Source: CAYVMD01 sp964452465 (lineage in GTDB: Bacteria > Armatimonadota > JACIXR01). From it: DNA of 14,831 nt. Positions 7,009 to 14,005 of this stretch are shown here, one piece after another. The stretch is taken from the NCBI GenBank assembly GCA_964452465.1, contig CAYVMD010000049.1, forward strand, positions 1-14,831. The letters run 5' to 3'. The notes below the pieces were generated by a model that saw only the letters and a program-made list of their open reading frames with translations, was not told where the DNA came from and did not search any database. Position 1 is the stretch's first letter; each line of letters starts with the position of its first letter. Position numbers and translations under genes: made by a program.

Positions 7009-10000
7009 TCAACGCCAGCCTGTTATGGCGAGGAGAATGGGTTGAACGCCGGCGAGGGAGGATTGGAACTGGAGGGCGCTTATCTTCTTCTCGGGATGGG
7101 GATTCTCCCATTTCAGGGCGCATATATGGACCAGGGACCCGTCCTTCGCCTTGCCCTTCAAAACTATCGGCGCTTCCCCGCTCCCCAATCTGTCGTTCCA
7201 TTCCGTTATGTTTCTGCGGAAGATGAGCTCTATCTCCTCGCTCGAGCCATCCTCATAGAGAACCTTATAGGAACCGATCTTCTTGGGATCCGTCCTGAAC
7301 CTCTCGTACATATCCTCGGTTTTGTAGAGTCTTTCGCTCGTTGTGTGGAGGAAGCATATTCCCTTCAAGTTCTTCTCTATCTTAAGGGATATGCCGGTGG
7401 GCGATTCCTCCCCTTCCTTGCTGGATAGATGATAGCATCTCTCTGGGATGAGGAAGGGGATGCCTTCGCTCCACTTCACGCCAGGAGAGAGGATACCCTC
7501 ATCGTAGAAGTCCTCCTCCGAGACATCCTTATTCCCCACCACCTCCAGGGCGATGAATTCCTTGACCCGAGGGGGATTTTTACCCCTGACCAAATCCCTT
7601 ATCTCCCTGAACTTATCGGTGGGATGATAGGGGAAATCCTCCAGGCGAGGCTTAAGGGGAGACCAGGAGTTCTCCCCTCCAATGATGATGGCGCTCATTA
7701 GATCGGGATAGCTCTCCATATCCCTGGGCTCCGCCCAGGTCGTCCCGCAGTAGCCCATTATCCCCTCCTTATAAGCGGTGGAGGAGAAATCGTAGACATT
7801 TTGGGCGTGATACCATCCGCAGGCGATAACGGGAAAGCCCTTGTTCTTGTGCCTTCTCGGCCAGGGGAAATTCTCCCTAACATCGTAATGCCAACAGCAA
7901 ATGATTATGTCCTTGGGGAGGAGGTCTTCCGCCAAATAAGTGTTGTAGGGAACGCCATTCCAAACCCCTCCCGTGCGGTCCTCTTCCAGCTGGTCGCACC
8001 ACACCATCACCTTTAGTCCCTTGCTGGTGAGGTAATCGTATAATCTTTGAATCTCCCGCCTCAAAAGCTCATAGGGAGCAGTGCCTTGGCATCTGGGGCA
8101 GACGCCGATGGGGGTGAAGACTATCTCGTCGTGGCCGATGTGGAAATAGCGAGGTTTAAACACATCTATCACCTCATCGAACATGTCAAAGACGAGTTGA
8201 TAGACCTCCTCGTTGGAAGGGCAGTAGTTATAATAGCCCCATCTTGGATCGGGGGTGGGATTCTCCGATAGGTGTTGATATTTGGGCTTGTTCAGGACAT
8301 ATTCGAAATGTCCGAAGGTCTGCACCTGGGGGATGACCTCGAAGTGTCTTGCTCGAGCATAGGCTATCAACTCCTCCAATTCCTCCCTGGTGGGAGCCTG
8401 GGGGGAGGCGATATCCGGATGTTTTTGATAGGGGAAGAGGGCATCCACCTCCCAAATGATGGCGTTGTATTTGAGGAAGGATAGGATATCTATGAGGCGT
8501 TTGTAGAGCTCAACCTCCCCTCTTTTAGGTCCTCGCCAATGCCACCCCCTGAATTTCAAAGCAGGAAAATCCTTTATCTCTCCATAGGGAACCAATATCC
8601 CTTCTTGAGGGTGGGGGAGGAGGATTTGGCGCAGGGTCTGTAAGCCATAGAAGGTGCCCCTCGCGTCTCTTCCTACTACGCAGATGCATTCCCCCTTAAC
8701 CACGATCGCATAGCCCTCCTCCCGCAAAGGAGCGGGGTTTTGCTTCAAGACCTTTCTCAAAGAACTATTCTTATCCCACTCCCCGATTATTATCGCCTTT
8801 CCACCTCTCCACTCCCTCCCACTCACAAGGGGCAAGGGAAGGGAGAACCTCTCCCTTAAATCCCTCTCCAGGATATTCCCTATCAGGCTGAACTCCTCTC
8901 TGCCGATGTCGTCGTTCAACACGATGCTTCCCTCGGTGATGTGCAGGAAGCCTTCCCTCCACTTTACCTCTTGAGGTTGAGGGACGATGATGGGCAGGGA
9001 GGGCTTTAACCGTTGAGGGGGCAGGATGCGCTGGGAGGGATTGCTTTGGAAGCTGAGATGCCCAAAGGAGGATGGATCATGGAAAGAATCCCCTTCTACA
9101 TAAGCCCAACTGCTGTTCTCCGTTCCTTCCACCTTGCGCGATCTGCAGAAGTTTATCCCCCACATCCCCAAGGGATGGATGCCCTGCCCGAAGGCAGAAA
9201 AGGGCATCCTGATCTCCACCGTCCATTCGTCGTTTGCCATCTTCGCTTTCGCCTCCCATTCCGGGTTCCATTTCCCTTTACTGCGAACTTCCCACCAGTT
9301 GCGATGGCGTCCTCTCCCCAGCCTATCCAAACTGAACCTCGTCCCCCGGGGGTTAACCACTATCTGGTAGAATTCGCTCTTCGTATTGTAAGGATCGAAA
9401 TAGACCTCTACACAATCATCCCGATAAACGGGCTCTCCATCCCTTTGATAGGTGGCTTTTATCGCTTCCATCCTCGGCTCTTGACAACGGAAGCCTATGT
9501 AGAGGTTTTGAGCATCGTAGAGGAGGAGGGCTTCGGTTTGAGGAGAGGCAGGTTTTCCCTCTCCTCCCAGGATGAAGAAGGGAGAGGCAATGCCTGCTTC
9601 CCTCCAACATTCGTCATCGAGCGAGCCATCTATCTTGGGCGGGTGATAGGTATAAGGAACGAGGACCTGGCGGGCGGAAAGGGGAAAGAGGACGATGTCG
9701 TCGAACCAGGCCTCCCCTTTGCTCTCCGCTATGAGGGAGACCTTGAAATGCCTTGCATCCTCGCCAGTTTTAATCAAGGCAGAAAAGATCTGCCAATCCT
9801 TGCTCTTTCCCCCTCCTATGTGATGGGTCTTATAATCGCCCTTTCGAGTGAACTCGTAGACGATGAGTGAGAAGTTAGCGCTACCTTTGGCATAGCAGTG
9901 GAAGATGTAAGAGGAGTTGGGGGAGGCGGGAATGGGTTCCTGGCTTATCCTTACCCAGCCCTTCTCAGAGGTATGAACGATCTTCTGGGAGGCGTTCCCC

Positions 10001-10197
10001 TCCATCTTCTCTGCTTGATCCAGGAGGAAATAACCCTCTCCTCCCTCGTGGGTGTGGATCTGGGGTGTCCAACCGTCCGCCACTCCATCGCCATCCCTAT
10101 CCCAGTCCAATCCCCCATTCTCTATCAGGTTGAAGGGGTAGACGAGGCAGGCCAAGAGCAGAAATAGGCAAGGAAGCATTTCCGCAAGTCTCTCCAT
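7009..10197 (-). CDS. Secreted CBM-CBM9-GH20 beta-N-acetylhexosaminidase-like protein
   Basis: First gene of the hydrolase operon, 1062 residues. A signal peptide (about 1-21) is followed by a Ca-loop-like DWDRDGDGVADGW (31-43) and a CBM4/9-like jelly roll (to about 172). Next is a CBM9/DOMON-like domain (about 180-385, IDGSLDDECWREA, DDCVEVYFDPY, YQIVVNPRG), then the GH20 accessory domain (about 402-545, PIIVPQPQEVKW, RGTFYGLQTLRQIL). The GH20-type barrel (about 546-870) begins RGWHWRGPKR and includes PQVQTFGHFEYVL. HIGHDE at 686-691 provides the Asp690-Glu691 catalytic pair used in substrate-assisted hydrolysis; family members usually read HxGGDE, so Gly is replaced by His689. A final beta domain (about 935-1062, KIGSYKVLYEDGSSEEIEL) resembles C-terminal sandwiches of other bacterial hydrolases. 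GAGGAGGT at 10212-10205 lies 7 nt before the ATG, fixing the start. Hexosaminidase activity is likely; the exact substrate is unknown. Confidence 0.85.
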   Translation of the reverse strand: MERLAEMLPCLFLLLACLVYPFNLIENGGLDWDRDGDGVADGWTPQIHTHEGGEGYFLLDQAEKMEGNASQKIVHTSEKGWVRISQEPIPASPNSSYIFHCYAKGSANFSLIVYEFTRKGDYKTHHIGGGKSKDWQIFSALIKTGEDARHFKVSLIAESKGEAWFDDIVLFPLSARQVLVPYTYHPPKIDGSLDDECWREAGIASPFFILGGEGKPASPQTEALLLYDAQNLYIGFRCQEPRMEAIKATYQRDGEPVYRDDCVEVYFDPYNTKSEFYQIVVNPRGTRFSLDRLGRGRHRNWWEVRSKGKWNPEWEAKAKMANDEWTVEIRMPFSAFGQGIHPLGMWGINFCRSRKVEGTENSSWAYVEGDSFHDPSSFGHLSFQSNPSQRILPPQRLKPSLPIIVPQPQEVKWREGFLHITEGSIVLNDDIGREEFSLIGNILERDLRERFSLPLPLVSGREWRGGKAIIIGEWDKNSSLRKVLKQNPAPLREEGYAIVVKGECICVVGRDARGTFYGLQTLRQILLPHPQEGILVPYGEIKDFPALKFRGWHWRGPKRGEVELYKRLIDILSFLKYNAIIWEVDALFPYQKHPDIASPQAPTREELEELIAYARARHFEVIPQVQTFGHFEYVLNKPKYQHLSENPTPDPRWGYYNYCPSNEEVYQLVFDMFDEVIDVFKPRYFHIGHDEIVFTPIGVCPRCQGTAPYELLRREIQRLYDYLTSKGLKVMVWCDQLEEDRTGGVWNGVPYNTYLAEDLLPKDIIICCWHYDVRENFPWPRRHKNKGFPVIACGWYHAQNVYDFSSTAYKEGIMGYCGTTWAEPRDMESYPDLMSAIIIGGENSWSPLKPRLEDFPYHPTDKFREIRDLVRGKNPPRVKEFIALEVVGNKDVSEEDFYDEGILSPGVKWSEGIPFLIPERCYHLSSKEGEESPTGISLKIEKNLKGICFLHTTSERLYKTEDMYERFRTDPKKIGSYKVLYEDGSSEEIELIFRRNITEWNDRLGSGEAPIVLKGKAKDGSLVHICALKWENPHPEKKISALQFQSSLAGVQPILLAITGWR

Positions 10198-10297
10198 AAC
10201 GCTTACCTCCTCGGGGAGAGTATATCAAAAAGAAGGGGAAAAGGATAGGATAAGAAGTTTGATTTGCACGAGAAGCAGGGGCGGATATAGAATAAGC

Positions 10298-10326
10298 GGT
10301 TTAAAATTGATAAAAATGCTTGACAA
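10298..10326 (-). promoter_or_regulatory. Weak candidate promoter for the hydrolase operon
   Basis: On the minus strand TTGTCA (10326-10321) is followed after 17 nt by TAAACC (10303-10298). The -35 is good but the -10 matches only three of six consensus bases. It would overlap the -35 of the divergent plus-strand promoter, so the two could compete. No better minus-strand candidate was found between here and the GH20 start. Confidence 0.25.
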
Positions 10327-10347
10327 TACGCCTCCCATCCATAGGAT
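10320..10347 (+). promoter_or_regulatory. Sigma-70-type promoter for the DUF362/NapHG genes
   Basis: TTGACA (10320-10325), 16-nt spacer, TAGGAT (10342-10347). The -35 is perfect and the -10 matches four of six. It lies about 44 nt before the DUF362 start codon, and the same layout recurs at 12723-12750. Confidence 0.6.
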
Positions 10348-10349
10348 GG
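10335..10349. promoter_or_regulatory. Palindrome over the -10, possible operator
   Basis: CCATCC-ATA-GGATGG is a perfect 6+6 inverted repeat with a 3-nt spacer covering the -10 hexamer. A dimeric repressor bound here would block the promoter. The site is short, only one copy was noticed, and no regulator gene lies in the window. Confidence 0.35.
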
Positions 10350-10375
10350 ATATAGGAGATTATTTGTGAAGAGAT

Positions 10376-10382
10376 AGGAGGT
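10376..10382 (+). promoter_or_regulatory. Shine-Dalgarno that sets the DUF362 start
   Basis: AGGAGGT ends 8 nt before ATG 10391. The in-frame TTG at 10382 overlaps the site itself and GTG 10388 is only 5 nt away, so ATG 10391 is the best start. Confidence 0.7.
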
Positions 10383-10390
10383 TGACGGTG

Positions 10391-11296
10391 ATGAAGATAA
10401 CGAGAAGGGAATTCCTAAAGAGATTAGGAGTAGCGGGCATCGGAATGCTTGGTTTGCGGGAGGTTTTAAGGGAAGGACTTGCAGCTACCCCTTCCTATCC
10501 CCATCTGGTAGTTGTGCAGGGGAGGGATGCAGGGAGGATGCTGGAGAAGGGATTGGCGGAAATGGGAGGGCTGAAGAGGTTCGTAAAGAAGGGCTCCACC
10601 GTGGTGATAAAACCCAACGCAGCATTCGACCGCACTCCCGATGTTGGTGCTAACACCCATCCCGAGATAATAGAGGCTTTGGTGAGGATGTGTAGGCAGG
10701 CGGGAGCAAGGAGGGTAATAGTTGCCGATCATACCCTTGCTCCCCCTGAGGTTTCCTTTAAGTTGAGCGGGATTGGGCAAGCGACCCGCAATGCGGGAGG
10801 AGAGGTCCTCTACCTCTCGGATAGAAATCTCTACAAGCGAGTGAGCATCCCCAAAGGGAAGGTTTTAAAGGAAGACGAGGTGGCGGAAGCCATCCTGAAT
10901 GCGGATTGCTACATCAATGTGCCCGTTGCCAAGGTGCACGGCGGTTCCATTTTAACGCTCGGGCTGAAGAATCAGATGGGAACGAATTGGGATAGGGGTT
11001 ATTGGCACAGGACGAATCTCCACCAATGCATAGCTGATTTCGCCACCCGGGTGCGCCCCCATCTGACGATTTTGGATGCCATTACAGTTATGCTAACTAA
11101 CGGCCCAGGAGGACCCGGAGAACTCAAGAGGGCGAATACCATCGTGATTGGCACCGACCCCGTGGCGGTTGATTCCTACGGCGCCACCTTCTTCGGCAAA
11201 AAAGGAGAAGACATCCCTCACATAAGATACGCCTATGAGCTGAAAGTAGGGGAGATGAACCTCAATAAATTGAAAATAAGAAGGTTAAGCGTTTAA
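10391..11296 (+). CDS. Tat-exported DUF362 domain protein
   Basis: A 301-residue protein with an N-terminal twin-arginine signal (TRREFLKRLGVAGIGMLG) matching the S/T-R-R-x-F-L-K consensus, so it is probably exported folded, with or without a cofactor. The rest reads as DUF362: GSTVVIKPNAAF, then HPEIIEALVRMCRQAGARRV and VADHT, NVPVAKVHGGSILTLGLKNQ, and GTDPVAVDSYGATFFG. The biochemical role of DUF362 is not established. Many relatives carry ferredoxin-type clusters or sit beside iron-sulfur proteins. This copy has no CxxCxxC cluster of its own, only isolated cysteines. The next gene, 15 nt away, is a multi-cluster membrane iron-sulfur protein, so I infer a redox partnership. The promoter and possible operator directly upstream suggest co-transcription of the pair. 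Family confidence is high; function is unknown. Confidence 0.85.
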   Translation: MKITRREFLKRLGVAGIGMLGLREVLREGLAATPSYPHLVVVQGRDAGRMLEKGLAEMGGLKRFVKKGSTVVIKPNAAFDRTPDVGANTHPEIIEALVRMCRQAGARRVIVADHTLAPPEVSFKLSGIGQATRNAGGEVLYLSDRNLYKRVSIPKGKVLKEDEVAEAILNADCYINVPVAKVHGGSILTLGLKNQMGTNWDRGYWHRTNLHQCIADFATRVRPHLTILDAITVMLTNGPGGPGELKRANTIVIGTDPVAVDSYGATFFGKKGEDIPHIRYAYELKVGEMNLNKLKIRRLSV

Positions 11297-11311
11297 AACG
11301 AAGCATAAACT

Positions 11312-12634
11312 ATGCGTATTTTCCGAAGAGCCGTCCAATTCGGTTCGTTAGGCGTTTTCCTTTACCTTCTTTACCTCGCTTCTTTTACAAGGGAACCGAA
11401 GGTCCCTTATCTTTTCCTCCGCATGGACCCCCTCGCCTTCCTTGCTGGAGTGGCAGGGAGAACCGCGGTGCCCCTCCTTCTTTCCCTCTTCATCCTTATC
11501 TTGGCTGTCCTATTGGGCAGGGTTTTCTGCGGATGGATATGCCCTTGGGGAACCCTTTTGGACATATTCCGTAAGATATTCGAATGGACGAGGTTGGCGA
11601 GGCTATTCAGGGCGAAGCCTCCCCTTTGGCTGAAGTATGCCATCCTCCTCGTGGGTGTGCTCCTTTCCCTTTTCGGTGTTAGTTTTATCTTCCTCTTGGA
11701 TCCTCTTTCCCTTTCCACTCGCCTTTGGGGTTGGTTTTTGTTCATGCCTTTGGAGAAGAAGGCGGTGGTATGGGGAGGGCTTGCCATTGTTCCTATAATC
11801 CTCCTGGAGATATTCGCCTCCCGCTTTTGGTGCAGGAGCCTTTGTCCCCTCGGTGCCCTTCTTGGTCTTTTCTCCAGTTTTCCTCTCCTCCGGCGTAAGG
11901 TATCCGACGCTTGTGTGGATTGCGGAAGATGTCAGCGAATCTGCCCCATGTCCGCGATAGGAGAAGAGCCCCGAGAGACGAGGTTCTCGGAATGCACGCT
12001 CTGCTGGGATTGCGTTAAGGTGTGCCCCACCAAAGCCATCTCCTTTGGAAAGGGAGGGGTAAAGGAAAGGGTAGGGCTGAGCCGGCGTTCCTTCCTGGTC
12101 TCTCTCTTTTTGGGGGTTGTAGGTGGATTGGTGCTCAAGAAAGGAGGGAAATCCTCCCGGCTGATAAGACCGCCGGGTGCGGAGGAGGAGAGGTTGCTGG
12201 CTCTCTGCCTGCGGTGTGGGGAGTGCGTAAGGGCTTGTCCTACGGGAGGGCTTCGTCCCGCTCTATTCGAGGGTGGATGGGAAGGAGTAGGGGTGCCGAG
12301 GCTTGTCCCTCGCATAGGTCCTTGCACTCGTTATTGCAACATGTGTGGGGAGGTCTGCCCCACCCAGGCGATAAAACCCTTCAAAATAGAGGATAAGCCA
12401 AATTTGAGGATCGGCTTGGCGAAGGTGGATTACGAAAGGTGCCTTGCCTATCAGGGGAAGGCATGTCTGGTTTGCTACGAGAACTGCTCCTATCAGGCGA
12501 TAGATCTCGTTAAGGGACCGCGAAAGCCCAAGATCCCCCGGGTAAACCCCGAGATCTGTGTGGGGTGTGGCTCTTGCGAAAAACACTGCCCCGTTGAGGG
12601 GGAAGCGGCTATAAGGGTCTTCAGGCTCTCCTGA
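11312..12634 (+). CDS. NapH-NapG-like fusion: membrane iron-sulfur electron-transfer protein
   Basis: A 440-residue protein joining two proteins usually encoded separately. Residues 1-245 are NapH/CcoG-like: four hydrophobic segments (about 8-25, 51-69, 109-130, 151-170), the paired motifs FCGWICPWG (C73, C77) and WCRSLCPLG (C174, C178), then two [4Fe-4S] motifs (C201/204/207/211 and C228/231/234/238). Residues 253-440 are NapG/MauM-like: an internal twin-arginine segment LSRRSFLVSLFLGVV (256-270), then clusters at C299/302/305/309, C338/342/345/349, C377/385/388/392 and C416/419/422/426. In nitrate-reductase systems NapH takes electrons from quinol and NapG relays them to the periplasm. Here no nitrate-reductase gene is present, and the neighbour is a DUF362 protein, the likely partner. 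No Shine-Dalgarno is obvious before ATG 11312, which may rely on coupling to the upstream gene. Confidence 0.88.
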   Translation: MRIFRRAVQFGSLGVFLYLLYLASFTREPKVPYLFLRMDPLAFLAGVAGRTAVPLLLSLFILILAVLLGRVFCGWICPWGTLLDIFRKIFEWTRLARLFRAKPPLWLKYAILLVGVLLSLFGVSFIFLLDPLSLSTRLWGWFLFMPLEKKAVVWGGLAIVPIILLEIFASRFWCRSLCPLGALLGLFSSFPLLRRKVSDACVDCGRCQRICPMSAIGEEPRETRFSECTLCWDCVKVCPTKAISFGKGGVKERVGLSRRSFLVSLFLGVVGGLVLKKGGKSSRLIRPPGAEEERLLALCLRCGECVRACPTGGLRPALFEGGWEGVGVPRLVPRIGPCTRYCNMCGEVCPTQAIKPFKIEDKPNLRIGLAKVDYERCLAYQGKACLVCYENCSYQAIDLVKGPRKPKIPRVNPEICVGCGSCEKHCPVEGEAAIRVFRLS

Positions 12635-12669
12635 AAGGTTAGTTGAGAATCATGGGGAATTTGATGCGA

Positions 12670-12678
12670 TGGTATAAT
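12670..12678 (+). promoter_or_regulatory. Extended -10 promoter candidate
   Basis: TGG-TATAAT is a perfect -10 hexamer with the TGn extension but has no recognisable -35 at normal spacing. It lies about 108 nt before the lipoprotein start, upstream of the stronger promoter at 12723. Confidence 0.35.
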
Positions 12679-12722
12679 AGGACATTTTTCTTTCCTTTAG
12701 CATGGGGCGGGGTAAAGAAGTA

Positions 12723-12750
12723 TTGACAGGTTTTCCTTAGGTAATAGAAT
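12723..12750 (+). promoter_or_regulatory. Sigma-70-type promoter for the lipoprotein genes
   Basis: TTGACA (12723-12728), 16-nt spacer, TAGAAT (12745-12750), five of six -10 matches. It lies 35 nt before the start codon at 12786, giving a short leader that contains the Shine-Dalgarno AAGGAGGT (12771-12778). Confidence 0.7.
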
Positions 12751-12785
12751 AAATCATTCATAATCCTAAAAAGGAGGTCTTAAAG

Positions 12786-13988
12786 ATGTCTCGGTGGTAT
12801 CGGGGTGTAGTAGGACTGTTTTGTGCTTTCTTGGTGGTAAGTCTGGTGGTTATGTTCTTGCCGGGTTGCGGAGGAGGTGGAGGGGGGAGCCCGGGTCCCA
12901 CATGCACGCTTTCGAAAAACACTGTCCTCGTAGATCAGATACAAGACTTAAAATTGGTCTCTGTAGACGAAGGTGTTTACACCTATTCTTACACCGACTC
13001 TGCACCGGAGATAAAACCGGGGAAAATCCTTTTGAGTGGGGAAGGAAAAGGTTATCTCCGCAAGGTTATAGCGGTTGAAGATTTAAAGGGAACACTGCGG
13101 GTAACAACCGAGCAGGCTTCTCTAACGGATGCCTTTGAGGAGCTTCATTTTCGGACGACCATTCCGGTAAGTAAGAATGTCTATCGAGCAGGTGGTGGAA
13201 GGATAGGACGGGTAGCGGTGCGTCCTGGAGGCGAGGTTGGGGTAAATTTAGATGGTATTTCCTTCGCAACCGGTCAAGATTATGATCTATCCATTAAAGA
13301 CGGGGCATTTAATTGGACGCCCACTTTGGATGTGGGGATCGATATATCGGATTACAAGATCCGACGCTTTATGATCCAAGTAGGAGGAGAGGGCAAATTC
13401 AATTTAGATGCCGATTTAAAGTCAAGCATCAGTGGTAGCATTAGCCCCCCGGAGAAAGCCCTTACCCCGAATCCCATCCAGATTTTTGAAAGCGTAATCG
13501 TGATACCACCTGGAGTGCCTATCCTGATAACGGGTGAATTTACCTGCAGTGTTGGCACGGAACTCTCTATTAGTAGCGGTAATACAATGCATCTGGGGTT
13601 CGATTCTGCCTCCAGGATCGAAGGGGGTGTGGAATATAGTGATGGTGAATTTTCACCGGTTAGCACCTTCGATTACTCGCTTTCACCTCGCATGGATAGC
13701 GAAAGTTCGTTAGAGGCGTCTATCAAGGTATACATTCGACCCAAGGTAGGGGTGTATATATACTCGGTTGCGGGACCCTTTGTGGATGTGCGTCCATATG
13801 GGAAACTTTCCCTTATAGTTGACTCCAATCCGCGTTATGAGGCGGGGATTGGGATTGATGGGAATGTAGGGGGAGAGTTGAAGATTTTGTCGGAGAGTTT
13901 AGTAGAGATGAAATTAAAGATCTTCGATCTATATTATCCGGTATGGACTTCCCCTTATTATTCTTCTATTGAGGTAATCGTGAAATAG
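12786..13988 (+). CDS. Beta-rich lipoprotein of unknown function
   Basis: A 400-residue protein. The N-terminus is a lipoprotein signal peptide ending in the lipobox FLPGC, with Cys28 as the lipidation site, followed by a six-glycine tether. No catalytic motif is visible. The first part (about 38-130, KPGKILLSGEGKGYLRKVI and TTEQASLTDAFEEL) resembles, from memory, N-terminal regions of large secreted bacterial beta proteins. The remainder alternates short hydrophobic and polar stretches typical of extended beta structure, with many Gly, Ser and Asp. Apart from the lipidation Cys and one in the signal (C13), Cys is nearly absent. The ATG is fixed by AAGGAGGT 7 nt upstream. A second lipoprotein gene begins 17 nt after the stop, so the two probably form an operon and may act together at the cell surface. 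I do not recognise the family. Confidence 0.8.
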   Translation: MSRWYRGVVGLFCAFLVVSLVVMFLPGCGGGGGGSPGPTCTLSKNTVLVDQIQDLKLVSVDEGVYTYSYTDSAPEIKPGKILLSGEGKGYLRKVIAVEDLKGTLRVTTEQASLTDAFEELHFRTTIPVSKNVYRAGGGRIGRVAVRPGGEVGVNLDGISFATGQDYDLSIKDGAFNWTPTLDVGIDISDYKIRRFMIQVGGEGKFNLDADLKSSISGSISPPEKALTPNPIQIFESVIVIPPGVPILITGEFTCSVGTELSISSGNTMHLGFDSASRIEGGVEYSDGEFSPVSTFDYSLSPRMDSESSLEASIKVYIRPKVGVYIYSVAGPFVDVRPYGKLSLIVDSNPRYEAGIGIDGNVGGELKILSESLVEMKLKIFDLYYPVWTSPYYSSIEVIVK

Positions 13989-14005
13989 GAGAGAGGGTGA
14001 GTAGG

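Noticed and set aside
9013..9870. A 285-codon plus-strand open frame inside the GH20 gene
   Set aside because: It is antisense to a well-supported gene with clear domains, shows no recognisable motif or ribosome site, and such frames are common opposite codon-biased genes.
10382..10384. TTG 10382 as the DUF362 start
   Set aside because: It lies inside the Shine-Dalgarno AGGAGGT; ATG 10391 has ideal spacing and leaves the Tat motif close to the N-terminus.
12620..12635. TTCAGG-CTCT-CCTGAA hairpin at the end of the NapH-NapG gene, considered as a terminator
   Set aside because: The stem is only 6 bp, it overlaps the stop codon and no T run follows.
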